64,000 nt of DNA. Source: CBDFLD01 sp965249005. Its GTDB lineage: Bacteria > Acidobacteriota > UBA6911. Below are positions 36,519-45,332 of this stretch, piece by piece; position 1 is the stretch's first letter, and every line of letters begins with the position of its first letter. The notes under the pieces are model-generated. The model did no database searches and was not told the origin of the DNA. It was given only the letters and a program-made list of their open reading frames with translations. The translations under genes were made by a program, and so were the position numbers. The stretch covers positions 1-64,000 of the forward strand of contig CBDFLD010000009.1 in NCBI GenBank assembly GCA_965249005.1, written 5' to 3'.

Positions 36519-37118
36519 CTACAGCAGAAGGAAGACAATGCCGATGCCGGTCCCTAGAAACAGGCTGATAGCACCGCCGATGATTTTCTTCGTCTGAAGC
36601 CACATATAGAGCCCGGTAAGGATCATGATGATCAGCCCCACCGCAAGTCCGTCCATCGCAATCACCCAGAGCTTGGTGGCCAACCAGGTCAGAGTCTCTT
36701 TTTTCGGGTCGAATCGCTTCATTCCGTTGAAGATGTGAAGCGAGTTCGCGATTCCATAGAAGTCTGCTTTCTTTCTTCTGATCTTGGTTTCTCCTGTGGC
36801 AGGATTGATGGTCACCTGGGTTTCATCTCCGGCCTTCCTGACCGAAAAACGAAACTGATTCTCTCGTTCTTGCATGCCGAACAACTCGCCTTCTAGTCCT
36901 AGCTGCTCGAGATAGTGCTCGGTTTGTTCAAAACGATTCCCGCCTTGCGCCACGCTTACCGTTGCCGTCGACTCTACCCATTGGGAGGTCGTCCGGTATT
37001 CGTTCACCCCCCACTGGGGGTGGTTGAGAAAAAGCCCGGTCAGGGAAAATAGCCAGAGATAGACAAGGAAAAAAAGACCGAGATAGATATGAAACTTCGT
37101 CAGTAGACTCTTGATCAT
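36519..37118 (-). CDS. PepSY-associated membrane protein
   Basis: A 199-residue protein with an N-terminal transmembrane helix (KFHIYLGLFFLVYLWLFSLT) typical of the PepSY-TM family, a periplasmic PepSY-like middle and two C-terminal helices. Such proteins are often linked to iron or flavin-based reductase functions near TonB receptors. It follows the second PepSY gene by 2 bp on the same strand. Its start ATG is at 37118. Confidence 0.7.
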   Translation of the reverse strand: MIKSLLTKFHIYLGLFFLVYLWLFSLTGLFLNHPQWGVNEYRTTSQWVESTATVSVAQGGNRFEQTEHYLEQLGLEGELFGMQERENQFRFSVRKAGDETQVTINPATGETKIRRKKADFYGIANSLHIFNGMKRFDPKKETLTWLATKLWVIAMDGLAVGLIIMILTGLYMWLQTKKIIGGAISLFLGTGIGIVFLLL

Positions 37119-37120
37119 TT

Positions 37121-37767
37121 TCAGGGCACCAACGGAATCAGGAGGAAGGCGAATGAGAGAATCCCGAGTGTGATCAAAAAGAAACCGATCTTACGCTCGG
37201 CCTTGATGAAGAACCAGAGATAGACTCCGGTTACCGAAAGAAAAATCACCCCATAGACCACAGCGTCGGCGAGCGTCCACCACAGAAACAGAAACGACCA
37301 GTTCTTATGCTGGGTGTGAGGCCCGGGCATGACATGCAACCAGGCAAGTGTCGATTTGAAATCGTTCGGTCTCTTCATGATTTCGACGGTCTTGTTCTCC
37401 AGGTCCACAGTGACGTCGCGTCGAACCGTCGGTCTCAGAACGATGAACCGGTATTGATTCTTGTCTTCTATATGCCGGAAGAAGGTGACCCATCCCGAGA
37501 TCCCGGCCTGCTTCATGACCACCCGGACCGAATCCAGGGTGTCAAAGTGATCGGGGATCGATTCAATCGTCTTCACTTCCTCTAGGACAGGCGGTTGCCT
37601 TCCGCTTGCAGGGTCTCGATGGTTGATCACGAGGACGCTGATCGCGAAAATGAGTACGAGAGGACGCTGATCGCGAAAATGAGTACGAAAGGTGAAACAA
37701 AGAGCCCAAGGTAAAGATGGAGGCTCCGGGTGGTCTTATAAACGGGGCTGGATGAAAAAACGCTCAC
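37121..37767 (-). pseudogene. PepSY-associated membrane protein broken by a 29-bp duplication
   Basis: The intact reading starts at GTG 37767 and gives TTRSLHLYLGLFVSPFVLIF. A tandem duplication of 29 bp (37632-37660 and 37661-37689) then shifts the frame and produces a stop. After the duplication the original frame continues as a normal PepSY-TM protein (HVMPGPHTQHKNWSFLFLWW) to 37121. Removing one copy restores one 206-codon frame. The remaining downstream part could be expressed from an internal start. It forms an operon with 36519-37118. Confidence 0.75.
37632..37689. repeat. 29-bp tandem duplication
   Basis: Copies 37632-37660 and 37661-37689 differ at one position of 29. The period is not a multiple of three, so it frameshifts the PepSY gene. 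It could be slippage, phase variation or an assembly artefact. Confidence 0.85.
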
Positions 37768-38042
37768 GGTCTCGATCCACTGTAGCGTTTCGCCGCACGC
37801 GCACGAGCCTTGGCGGATTCTGTCTCTCGATCGCGCGGCGGCGCGCTGGTCACGAGAGAATCGATCAGACTCCGGGCGACCAGTGACACGTCCTCGACGG
37901 CACGCGCGAAAAGGGTTTCGTTTGCCTGAGAAGGCTTGGTGAACCCGCTTATCTTCCGGACGAATTGGAGCGCAGACGCTCGAATCTCATCCTCGGTTGC
38001 GGGCGGTTCGAAATTGAACAGAGTTCGTATGTTCCTGCACAT
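37764..38042 (-). CDS. DUF2277 protein
   Basis: A 92-residue protein starting at ATG 38042 (MCRNIRTLFNFEPPATEDEI). The sequence RASALQFVRKISGFTKPSQA and the ending TSAPPRDRETESAKARARAA identify DUF2277, a short helical family of unknown function. The stop overlaps the GTG start of the PepSY gene (GTGA). Upstream, the frame is open into the broken DUF190 gene, so automated callers may fuse the two; I regard them as separate genes. Confidence 0.8.
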   Translation of the reverse strand: MCRNIRTLFNFEPPATEDEIRASALQFVRKISGFTKPSQANETLFARAVEDVSLVARSLIDSLVTSAPPRDRETESAKARARAAKRYSGSRP

Positions 38043-38110
38043 CGGTAATCCTTGGTGGCCACGGGCGAAACAGACCGCCGCGGGACGCCATTGTCCGCGG
38101 CGAATAACGT

Positions 38111-38450
38111 TCAAGAACTCTTTCCACGGTACTTTATAATTCGAACCTTTTCCAGTGTGATGAGTCCATCTCCAACCATCTGATCCAGTTCTGGGATCAA
38201 CGAATTGATGCGCTCCTTCCGTGTCGACGATCTCGATCAAAACTGGGAGGTCCTCGCTCAGCCGGAGAATCTTAGCGGTGTGCAGACGCGAGCGTGCTCC
38301 GAAGCCCATCGGGCCCCGCAGGACCGTGGCGCCGGACAGCCCCAGTTCCCTCGCCTTCAGGACGATGGCTTCGTAGAGTGGCTGATGGTGCCACTTGTCT
38401 TGCTCTCCGATGCAGATACGCAAGAGATACCCTTCGCCTTCCGATTTCAT
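38111..38450 (-). pseudogene. DUF190 protein, frameshifted
   Basis: It starts at ATG 38450 and reads DUF190 through LRLSEDLPVLIEIVDTE. An extra base in the GGAAGG tract near 38216 shifts the frame; the second frame continues with ERINSLIPELDQMVGDGLIT and ends RIIKYRGKSS at 38111. DUF190 is a PII-like fold protein commonly encoded next to crcB, as here. The single-base nature of the lesion means a sequencing error is possible. Confidence 0.75.
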
Positions 38451-38874
38451 AACAGCCCTCCGTGGAACCTTGATTGCAGAAACAGACCGCAGACAGACCC
38501 AGATAGACGGCGAGCAGGCAAAGGGAGTTCGAGCCCAGCACGTTCAGCCAAGCGAACAACCACTCTCCGTCTCGGGCCAGGTTGAGTGATTGCAGGGCGT
38601 AGCTCGAGAAGGTCGTGAAACCTCCGAAGCACCCGATCATGAGAAAGTCGCGCTGCGCAGGACGGAGCCAAACCCGCCCGAGACTCGGTCCGGATATCGC
38701 CGAGACGAATCCGATTGCGAAGGAGCCAAACACGTTGACGGCCAGGGTTCCGAGCGGAAAGACAGCGAACGAGACAATGTGTTTGACCTGATAGCCGGAA
38801 ATCAACCCATCGACTGTGTACCTTGCAGCGGTGCCAAGTGCTCCGCCCAGGCAAATCAAAAGGAGTGTGAACAT
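38272..38874 (-). CDS. crcB: CrcB-type fluoride exporter
   Basis: It starts at ATG 38874. The family features are GGALGTAARY at the N-terminus, the GTLAVNVFGSFAIGF block and the pore motif GCFGGFTTFSSYALQ. Four transmembrane helices end about residue 135 (near 38465). The frame then runs 60 residues past the usual CrcB end into the DUF190 gene. In another frame a stop would overlap the DUF190 start as ATGA at 38447, so a late frameshift is likely. CrcB forms dimeric fluoride channels in the inner membrane. No fluoride riboswitch consensus is visible upstream. Confidence 0.8.
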   Translation of the reverse strand: MFTLLLICLGGALGTAARYTVDGLISGYQVKHIVSFAVFPLGTLAVNVFGSFAIGFVSAISGPSLGRVWLRPAQRDFLMIGCFGGFTTFSSYALQSLNLARDGEWLFAWLNVLGSNSLCLLAVYLGLSAVCFCNQGSTEGCYEIGRRRVSLAYLHRRARQVAPSATLRSHRPEGEGTGAVRRHGPAGPDGLRSTLASAHR

Positions 38875-39091
38875 TCTTGCCCTCCGAGAAGTTCGGAACG
38901 TTGTCGAGCGACGCACCATGTTACAACGGTAGCGGGTCTTTTTGGACCCAGAGCTATCGACTTACCGCTATCCGTCTACCGCTTTCCGCCCCTGGTGTTA
39001 GAGATCGCGCTTCGATAGGCTATTCCCCTTAGGGGGGCTTGCATCGAAGAGAGCTTGTGCAGGTAGGACTCTGCCAGGAAAGGTTGGGAGC

Positions 39092-39871
39092 GTGATGGAA
39101 AGATTCAGGGATCACAACGTTATCGTGACAGGTGGCGCGCGGGGAATCGGCAAAGCAATCGCTACACGGTTCGTCTCCGAAGGGGCCCAGGTGCTTGTCT
39201 TCGACAGCCACGAAGGAAACCTTGCCGACACGGCCAAAGAGCTTCAGCAACAAGGCGGCATTCGAACCTGCGTAGGGGACGTGAGCCGGAGAGAAGATGT
39301 AGACAGGATGCTCGGGGATGCCCTGAGTACGTTCGGTCGCGTCCATATCCTGATTGCCAATGCCGGTATCGCGTCCGAGCATGATTTCCTGGAGTTACCG
39401 GCCGATGAGTGGAACCGCATTCTCTCGGTGAATCTAAACGGGATATTCCATTGTGGACAGGCCGTCGCCCGTCACATGGCCAAAGCCGGCGGAGGCGCCA
39501 TCGTGAACATGGCCTCAAAGAATGGGCTCTTTGGCGAGTACTTGTACAGTGCCTACAACGCTTCCAAGGGTGGCGTCGTCATGTTGACTCGGACCATGGC
39601 GCTCGATTTGGCCAAGCACAACATTCGCGTCAATGCGGTATGCCCAGGTTACGTGCTGACTCCGCTGGCAAAAGAGATGGACGACCCTCTTCAAATCGAA
39701 TCGTACGTGCGCAACCATATCCCCATGCGTCGAACCGCGACTCCGGAAGAGATTGCAGGCGTGTTTGCCTTCCTGGCCTCCGAGGACGCCTCGTTCATGA
39801 CCGGTGAGTGTGTCGTGGTCGATGGGGGCCAGTCGATAGACGTCGGCAGTCACGGAAAGGAATCGGAGTAG
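39092..39871 (+). CDS. short-chain dehydrogenase/reductase
   Basis: A 259-residue classical SDR. NAD(P)-binding motif VTGGARGIGKAIA is at residues 10-22, NAG at IANAGIASEHD, catalytic serine region NMASKNG, and YxxxK in YSAYNASKGG. The late CPGYVLTPLA and DASFMTGECVVVDGG motifs are also typical. It resembles FabG-like oxidoreductases. An acidic residue after beta2 (VFDSHEG) suggests NAD preference. Substrate unknown. The surrounding genes do not form an obvious operon. Confidence 0.88.
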   Translation: MMERFRDHNVIVTGGARGIGKAIATRFVSEGAQVLVFDSHEGNLADTAKELQQQGGIRTCVGDVSRREDVDRMLGDALSTFGRVHILIANAGIASEHDFLELPADEWNRILSVNLNGIFHCGQAVARHMAKAGGGAIVNMASKNGLFGEYLYSAYNASKGGVVMLTRTMALDLAKHNIRVNAVCPGYVLTPLAKEMDDPLQIESYVRNHIPMRRTATPEEIAGVFAFLASEDASFMTGECVVVDGGQSIDVGSHGKESE

Positions 39872-40013
39872 CCAGCACCGACTCCTGCCCGCACCGACTT
39901 CTGATGGATACGTTCTTCTGAAGGCATGTACGCTATCGAAGCTCGATCTTGAAAACCAGGGGCGGAAGATGCTGAGCCCATAGCGCAAAGCGCAGCGGGC
40001 CGGAGGCCCGCTG

Positions 40014-40598
40014 CTACCTGAGCTTGATCTGGAACGGATTCTTACGTGGAGTCTTGCCTTTCTCCCCCAGCCGGACCATGGCCGGTTTGGCTTTACCGTC
40101 GACTTCGATGCGGAGCTTCAGTGTCTCGACGTTCTCGTCGACCTTGAAGCTGAATCCGTCGAGATCCCCGTCGGTACGGGAGTTGAACCAGATCTTGCGG
40201 TCGCCGTCCTTTTCGATCTTGTCCTGTTTTTTTGTCGCAACAACGGGAGCACGGCCGCCGGTCACATGTGCCCTGCCACGCGGTCCCACGGCTACTCGGG
40301 GAGCGCGGCCGCGTCGCACCACCTTGCTCACCTTCTCGACATCGATACGTTTCAGGGACTTGATCTTTCCAGAATCCGCCAGCACGGTACCCTTGAAGCG
40401 GCGCATCTTCCCCTGGGTAGTCCAGCAGACGTACCATCGATCATCGTCCAGCCACACGAAATATCCACGGTCGAATCCAGGGGTAACAGAGGGTTCACCC
40501 CGGAAGACCGCGAGATTGCTCTTATCGTCAGCGGCGAAAATCTGAAAGGCGTGCATGAGAACTGCCAGTATCGCCCACAGTTTGAGTAAACGAGTCAT
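40014..40598 (-). CDS. secreted protein of unknown function
   Basis: A 194-residue protein started at ATG 40598 (MTRLLKLWAILAVLMHAF), which gives a signal peptide ending FAA. The mature protein is rich in Lys, Arg, Gly and Val, with a basic low-complexity centre (RRGRAPRVAVGPRGRAHVTG). The end, from about residue 140, has a beta-sandwich look (KIWFNSRTDGDLDGFSFKVD). I do not recognise a family. Confidence 0.6.
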   Translation of the reverse strand: MTRLLKLWAILAVLMHAFQIFAADDKSNLAVFRGEPSVTPGFDRGYFVWLDDDRWYVCWTTQGKMRRFKGTVLADSGKIKSLKRIDVEKVSKVVRRGRAPRVAVGPRGRAHVTGGRAPVVATKKQDKIEKDGDRKIWFNSRTDGDLDGFSFKVDENVETLKLRIEVDGKAKPAMVRLGEKGKTPRKNPFQIKLR

Positions 40599-40804
40599 CC
40601 CTTGCCTCCCGATAGCGGTGTTCCTCAATTGTAGTGGGCCTTGGCGCACTGTACAATCGGTTTGGGGCTGATTCAAAAGGGCGCGAACGCGGCCGTTGCC
40701 CGTAACAATTTTCCTTTGTGTTTGGCGCACTGTCGCTTTACGATCATTTCTGGAGTTGCTCTGCACTCCAAGTTTGCTTTCAGTTTGATTTCTCGGGAGC
40801 TTCC

Positions 40805-41113
40805 ATGGAAGTAGAGGTGGAATCCGTCGATAATCGCTCGATTGTTCGCATCCGTGACAAGGTGACGGCGGAGTATTGCGCGTCTCTACAGACAAGGTTG
40901 GATCAGGTCCTGGAGGGTGGCGCAGAGGAAGTTGTCGTCGACCTCGAGAAGGTCCCCTTCATGGATAGCTCTGGCGTCGAGCAGATCATGCGATTATACC
41001 GTTTGTTGCAAAAGCGCGAGGGTCGGATGATTGTCCGTCGCCCCAGCCCGAGAGTCTCCGAGCTGTTTCAACTCTTTCGCCTGGACGAGTTTTTCACGAT
41101 TCAACAGAAGTAG
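40805..41113 (+). CDS. STAS-domain anti-anti-sigma factor
   Basis: A 102-residue SpoIIAA-like protein starting at ATG 40805. The phosphorylatable serine lies in the conserved motif VPFMDSSGVEQIMRLY. The domain covers the whole protein. It would bind an anti-sigma kinase and be switched by phosphorylation; no RsbW-type kinase gene is visible nearby. It is divergent from the secreted-protein gene at 40598. Confidence 0.85.
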   Translation: MEVEVESVDNRSIVRIRDKVTAEYCASLQTRLDQVLEGGAEEVVVDLEKVPFMDSSGVEQIMRLYRLLQKREGRMIVRRPSPRVSELFQLFRLDEFFTIQQK

Positions 41114-41145
41114 GGACCTGTCTTCAGGAGGCCGCGAGACGTCCC

Positions 41146-43065
41146 TTACTTCTCGGCTGTCTCTCCCTTGAAATCCGCAAGAGTCTTTTCGATCAATTTG
41201 GGCACGTAGCCTTGCATCCGCTGGTCCGTCGCGTCACCGTGCGCGGAAAGCGACTCGAGGGCTTCAGATAGATTCCGTGCCTTGTCATCCAGTGCGTCGA
41301 TGGCATTCAGCGCGGCCATCGACACGTAAACACCGTTTTCTTTGATCGATGCCGCGTCGATCAGGGCTGACAAGGCCGGATCCAAGTCGCGGGAGCCCCC
41401 GAACTGAGCCAATGCCTGCGCGGCTGCAATGCGAACGTATGGAGAGGGATCACGCAACGCTCCCAGCAAGTCGGAACGAGCCTCCGCCGGGGCTTGCTCT
41501 CCCAGCATCAGAAGGCCCAATGCGCCCCAGTAGCGGACCGCAGAGTCCTCATGTTTCAGTGCGCGTCGCAGATTCGGAATCTCCTCGACTTGAAGAGACG
41601 ATGCCCGCTCGGCCATGTCGAAAATCACCTCCATGGGGTAGGCATCGATGTCGTGCCCCATTTGATACGGACTGGAGCCGGCGGAGCGTTTGTGGATCTC
41701 ACCTTCGGGTAGAAACCCGACATCGCGGACTTCGTGGATCTTGGCATTCAACGCTTCACGCAGCCGCGCCTTGATTCCCGCGTGATTCGGGGAAGCGGCC
41801 AAGTTGTTCACTTCGTCTGTGTCGGCGAACAGGTCATAGAGTTCCTCGGGAGGTTTCGCTTCCCAGAAGTAGGTGCGAGGCGGGGTGAGTTGTCCGTTGT
41901 CGTAGAGCGCCTTCCAAACTCTGGTCGTGGGGGTCTGGAACATGTAGCGAACGAACTGACCGTAGACCTGGTGGGGATGATAGTTGCGGATATAGACGTA
42001 ACGCTTGTCCCGGGCGCACCGGACCATGTCGTAGCGTTCATCCATGCGGCTTCTAAAGCCAAAGAGATATTCCTGGACCGGGGATTCGTGAGATCCCAGG
42101 AAGGCGTGCCCTTGCATGTAGGAGGGGGGCTCGATGCCGGCCAGGCTCAAGACAGTCGGACCGAGGTCCACGAATCCGACAAGCCTATCTGTCTTGCCGC
42201 CCTCCACATAACCGGGTGGGGCGAGATGCTGAAACTTCTCGGGGATGGACACGATCAAGGGCACACGGAGACCGGAATTGTAAGGCCAGCGCTTGCCGCG
42301 GGGCATTCCAGGGCCGTGGTCTGCGTAGTAGAAGATAATCGTGTCCTCGAGGAGTCCCGCATCGGCAACTCTTGAAATGTCTCGACCCAGACGCTGATCC
42401 ATCACGCTGAGCTTGTCATAGTATTGGGCCCAGTCCCGACGGACCTCCGGAACGTCGGGATGGTATGCGGGGACGCGAACCTTGGCCGAATCATGCACCG
42501 GGGTGTGAGGCCGGCGGCGAACCTGGCTCTCGTGCGTGATGGTATGATTGAAGATCGCGAAGAACGGCTGTCCCGGCCGACGGTTCCGCCAATGAGCGTT
42601 TATAGAGGACTCGTCCCAGACCTGGCCGGGCTTTTGCAGGTTGTAGTCCTCTTTTCGGTTGTTGGTGCAGTAGTAGCCCGCCTCCCGCAGCAACTGAGGA
42701 AACATCTTCATGTATGCGGGCAGCCGCGTCATACTTCGCATGTGCTCCGACCCCGTGGAGGTGGGATAGAGTCCGGAAATGATAGCGGTTCGCGCGGGCG
42801 CGCAAACCGGAGCCGTTGACCAGGCGTTCAGATAGATCATTCCCGTCGCGGCAAGTCGGTCGAGATTGGGCGTGTCTGCGAACGAGTCGCCGTAGGCACC
42901 GATATGCGGACCGTTGTCCTCGCTCGTAATCCACAGGATGTTCGGACGGGGTGGAACGTTGGGGGCTTGGGCGGCTGCAATGGCCGTGGACAAACCGACA
43001 AGTCCCATCGGCTGGATGATGAAAATGATCAGGAACATCGGAAAGATCACGGGTAAGTGCCGCAT
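41146..43065 (-). CDS. exported sulfatase with C-terminal HEAT repeats
   Basis: A 639-residue protein with signal peptide (residues 1-33). The type I sulfatase core begins RPNILWITSEDNGPHIGAYG with metal-binding Asp residues. The formylglycine signature is CAPAR at 88-92, followed by the second conserved block TAIISGLYPT. Further metal and sulfate-binding blocks include YYADHGPGMPRGKRWPYNSG. After about residue 470, HEAT-like repeats follow (VRYWGALGLLMLGEQAPAE). Maturation would need a formylglycine-generating enzyme. The substrate is probably a sulfated glycan. A paralogue with the same architecture is at 47189-49102. Confidence 0.88.
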   Translation of the reverse strand: MRHLPVIFPMFLIIFIIQPMGLVGLSTAIAAAQAPNVPPRPNILWITSEDNGPHIGAYGDSFADTPNLDRLAATGMIYLNAWSTAPVCAPARTAIISGLYPTSTGSEHMRSMTRLPAYMKMFPQLLREAGYYCTNNRKEDYNLQKPGQVWDESSINAHWRNRRPGQPFFAIFNHTITHESQVRRRPHTPVHDSAKVRVPAYHPDVPEVRRDWAQYYDKLSVMDQRLGRDISRVADAGLLEDTIIFYYADHGPGMPRGKRWPYNSGLRVPLIVSIPEKFQHLAPPGYVEGGKTDRLVGFVDLGPTVLSLAGIEPPSYMQGHAFLGSHESPVQEYLFGFRSRMDERYDMVRCARDKRYVYIRNYHPHQVYGQFVRYMFQTPTTRVWKALYDNGQLTPPRTYFWEAKPPEELYDLFADTDEVNNLAASPNHAGIKARLREALNAKIHEVRDVGFLPEGEIHKRSAGSSPYQMGHDIDAYPMEVIFDMAERASSLQVEEIPNLRRALKHEDSAVRYWGALGLLMLGEQAPAEARSDLLGALRDPSPYVRIAAAQALAQFGGSRDLDPALSALIDAASIKENGVYVSMAALNAIDALDDKARNLSEALESLSAHGDATDQRMQGYVPKLIEKTLADFKGETAEK

Positions 43066-43184
43066 GCTGTGGATTCCCCTTCATGTTTGATCGTTTTGCT
43101 CGATCAGCGACGGATGAAGTCATCTTGCGATAGGAGGTGGGCGCTTGCAAGGGAAGAACCGAAACCTGTGCCCCGTTCAGCTCA

Positions 43185-43807
43185 ATGCAACCCATACCCA
43201 AGATATTGCTGATCCACCGAAGGCCGGAAGAAGTTGAATCACAGATCGAGTCGCTCCGTCACGCCGGCAATGAGATTACCGTAGACCCGGTTCAGGATCC
43301 GGAGGCACTGCGGAGGCTGTGGGAGAATCCACCCGATGCATTGGTCGTGGATCTGTCGCGGATGCCCTCTCATGGAAGAGATGTTGCCGTCGCTGTTCGT
43401 GAGAAAAAGTCGACGCGCCATATTCCGATCGTTTTCGTGGGTGGGGATTTGGTAAAGGTGCAGCGAGTCCAGACACTCTTGCCGGATGCGACGTACACCA
43501 CCTGGAAACGAATTCGAAGTTCCGTGAAACACGCTCTTGCGCATCCGCCCGAGTTGCCCGTCGTTCCCAATTTGTGCGGTCCCGGCGAGAGCTCGAGCGT
43601 CGTCTCGGTGCGACACGTGCCCGCGTGGGAAGCGGGGGGCTCTGGATCGTGTGTCTAAAAAGGGCCTCCAGCCTCCAGACGGATTTGACGCAAAACGATG
43701 TTCGCCAGACCGGGCTGGCTTCCGGCCTGGTCGACTACAAGATCTGTGCCGTGGATGCCGACTGGTCTGGACTCAAGTTCGCGGTCCGGAAAACTAAAGA
43801 CAAATAA
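43185..43807 (+). pseudogene. REC-like/DUF3052 protein with internal deletion
   Basis: From ATG 43185 one frame reads a receiver-like domain (IPKILLIHRRPEEVESQIES, then PPDALVVDLSRMPSHGRDVA) as far as HPPELPVVPN. A different frame then takes over with VRSRRELERRLG, GGLWIVCLKRASS and the end of DUF3052 (GLASGLVDYKICAVDADWSG), stopping at 43807. The front half of the DUF3052 domain is missing, so a deletion near 43572 has fused the two parts out of frame. Confidence 0.7.
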
Positions 43808-43856
43808 TCAGGGGCATGGAGAAACAGACAAGTCAGAGCACTTGAAATGAATGCTA

Positions 43857-43876
43857 AGTATGAGTATACTCATACT
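43857..43876. promoter_or_regulatory. palindromic operator of the VapBC-like operon
   Basis: AGTATGAGTATACTCATACT is a perfect 20-bp palindrome ending one base before the antitoxin ATG. A further half-site (ATGAGTATAC) overlaps the start codon. Antitoxins of this fold commonly bind such sites, so autoregulation is inferred. Confidence 0.75.
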
Positions 43877-43877
43877 T

Positions 43878-44126
43878 ATGAGTATACGTCTCCAAGTTAT
43901 TATGGATGAAGAAGAAGCCGAGCGGTACAAGAAAGCGGCGGCTCGTCGCCAGCTCTCACTCAGCGAGTGGGTTCGCCGTTGTTTGCGTCGAGCGGAGCAA
44001 TCCGAATCCGGTCCAAAGCCTGCCCAGAAGCTGGCAGCCTTGAAGCGCGCGCGGCAGCACAATCATCCCACCGGGACAATCGGACAGATCCTATACGAGA
44101 TTGAGTCAGGACGTGATCTTCGTTGA
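43878..44126 (+). CDS. ribbon-helix-helix antitoxin (VapB-type)
   Basis: An 82-residue protein started at ATG 43878 within the palindromic operator. The N-terminus (MSIRLQVIMDEEEAERYKKA then RRQLSLSEWVRRCL) fits a ribbon-helix-helix DNA-binding domain. The C-terminal part is basic then disordered, as in antitoxins that wrap a PIN toxin. It overlaps the toxin gene by 26 bp. Confidence 0.75.
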   Translation: MSIRLQVIMDEEEAERYKKAAARRQLSLSEWVRRCLRRAEQSESGPKPAQKLAALKRARQHNHPTGTIGQILYEIESGRDLR

Positions 44127-44502
44127 TTCAAATGTTTTTATGTACCTGGTTGGGGCTCCTCATTCGAATCGGGACGTGCTGGAGAACTACTTCTTCAATC
44201 ACCCGGAAGAGGAGTACGTCACGAGTGTCGAGGTTCTACAGGAGATAATCCACCGATACGTTGCCGTTGATCGTCGCCGAGCGATCGGTGACGCCTTCGA
44301 GCTGGTAGATAATCTAGTCCACATGGTTTATCCAATCTCTCGAAAAGATGTGGATCGGGCCTACGAAATCGCCCTGACTCAAAAACGACTCTCAGGACGC
44401 GATTGCCTACACCTGGCCGTAATGGAAAACCGAAATGTCGCCCGAGTGCTCACACTGGATCAAGACTTTGGTTTGTGGCCGGGGGTCGAAGTTGTTCCTT
44501 AG
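44101..44502 (+). CDS. PIN-domain toxin (VapC-type)
   Basis: A 133-residue PIN ribonuclease. The first acidic residue is in IFVDSNVFMYLVG, the second in VEVLQEII, then DVDRAYEIA, and SGRDCLHLAVM and LTLDQDFGLWPGV carry the last acidic residues. All expected PIN carboxylates are present. The start could be TTG 44101 or GTG 44113. Overlap with the antitoxin indicates a two-gene toxin-antitoxin operon that probably cleaves RNA when free. Confidence 0.8.
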   Translation: MSQDVIFVDSNVFMYLVGAPHSNRDVLENYFFNHPEEEYVTSVEVLQEIIHRYVAVDRRRAIGDAFELVDNLVHMVYPISRKDVDRAYEIALTQKRLSGRDCLHLAVMENRNVARVLTLDQDFGLWPGVEVVP

Positions 44503-44542
44503 GTAGATACCGATTTCAAAGATGTGGTCGCTCCCGTGCGGT

Positions 44543-45004
44543 CTACTGGACCGCTCTCCGGTATTCAAAATCCCGAACCACATGTTTTCCGCGAGGATCC
44601 CCTTCTATTTGTGCCACCATGGAGTCCGGGCCGGCTTTGCGATATCGGATGACTTTCGGATGATCGTGATCCGGATTCTCGAAGACCGCTTCGTTCTCGG
44701 TCAGTCCGGTCAATTTGAATTCCGTGCCGGTACGTGCACCGGGGTGGGCCACGTAGTAGATACCGTCGGGCCGTTCTTCGATGCGAAGAAACTCAAAGGC
44801 CACAGTCTCACCATCGACGATCGTGCGGTTGACGCCGAGCATTGTTTTGCCCTCGCCGGGAGTCCAATACTCCTCGATCTTTGCCTTCCCCATGGACCCT
44901 TCCCATGCTCCCGAGAGCCAGCCGAGCGCGTCAATACTGAACGTGGACACCAGTAGCGCAACCATCAACGGACCACACTTCGACCTTGGCACGTCGATTG
45001 CCAT
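44543..45004 (-). CDS. DUF6265-type secreted protein
   Basis: A 153-residue protein. I start it at ATG 45004, giving a hydrophobic leader (LMVALLVSTFSIDALG). The mature part matches the DUF6265 beta-barrel-like family: WLSGAWEGSMGKAKIEEYW, GKTMLGVNRTI, then GTEFKLTGLTENEAVFENP. Its function is unknown. It ends close to the VapC-type gene, in opposite orientation. Confidence 0.75.
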   Translation of the reverse strand: MAIDVPRSKCGPLMVALLVSTFSIDALGWLSGAWEGSMGKAKIEEYWTPGEGKTMLGVNRTIVDGETVAFEFLRIEERPDGIYYVAHPGARTGTEFKLTGLTENEAVFENPDHDHPKVIRYRKAGPDSMVAQIEGDPRGKHVVRDFEYRRAVQ

Positions 45005-45229
45005 GGCGGGCACGGTGTTTCCCTTGGAATTCTGGATTCTCGTTTTAGGTATCGCAAGCAATCCTCGTGGAGAGTTGTGAAGAAAAAACAACCCGTCGGT
45101 TCCATTACACAGAATCACCTCTCGCATATCCAGACAATTCAGTTGTAGATCCTTGATTGCAATGATCAGTCCGTTTTTGGGATGATGGGTGCCAATCTTG
45201 CCAGCTAACCCGTCCTTGATTCTCACTGT

Positions 45230-45318
45230 GCCGGGGTGGCGGAACTGGCAGACGCACAGGACTTAAAATCCTGGGTCCCGTAAGGGACGTGCGGGTTCGA
45301 TTCCCGCCCTCGGCACCA
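45230..45318 (+). tRNA. tRNA-Leu(TAA)
   Basis: A class II tRNA with acceptor GCCGGGG pairing CCTCGGC, anticodon loop CTTAAAA (TAA), a long variable arm (GGGTCCCGTAAGGGAC), T-arm GCGGGTTCGATTCCCGC and encoded CCA. It is the intact target of the island ending at 49888. Confidence 0.92.
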
Positions 45319-45332
45319 ATTTATTCAAGTAC

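Noticed and set aside
38875..38960. Fluoride riboswitch upstream of crcB
   Set aside because: I looked for the conserved fluoride-aptamer blocks on the minus strand and could not find them.
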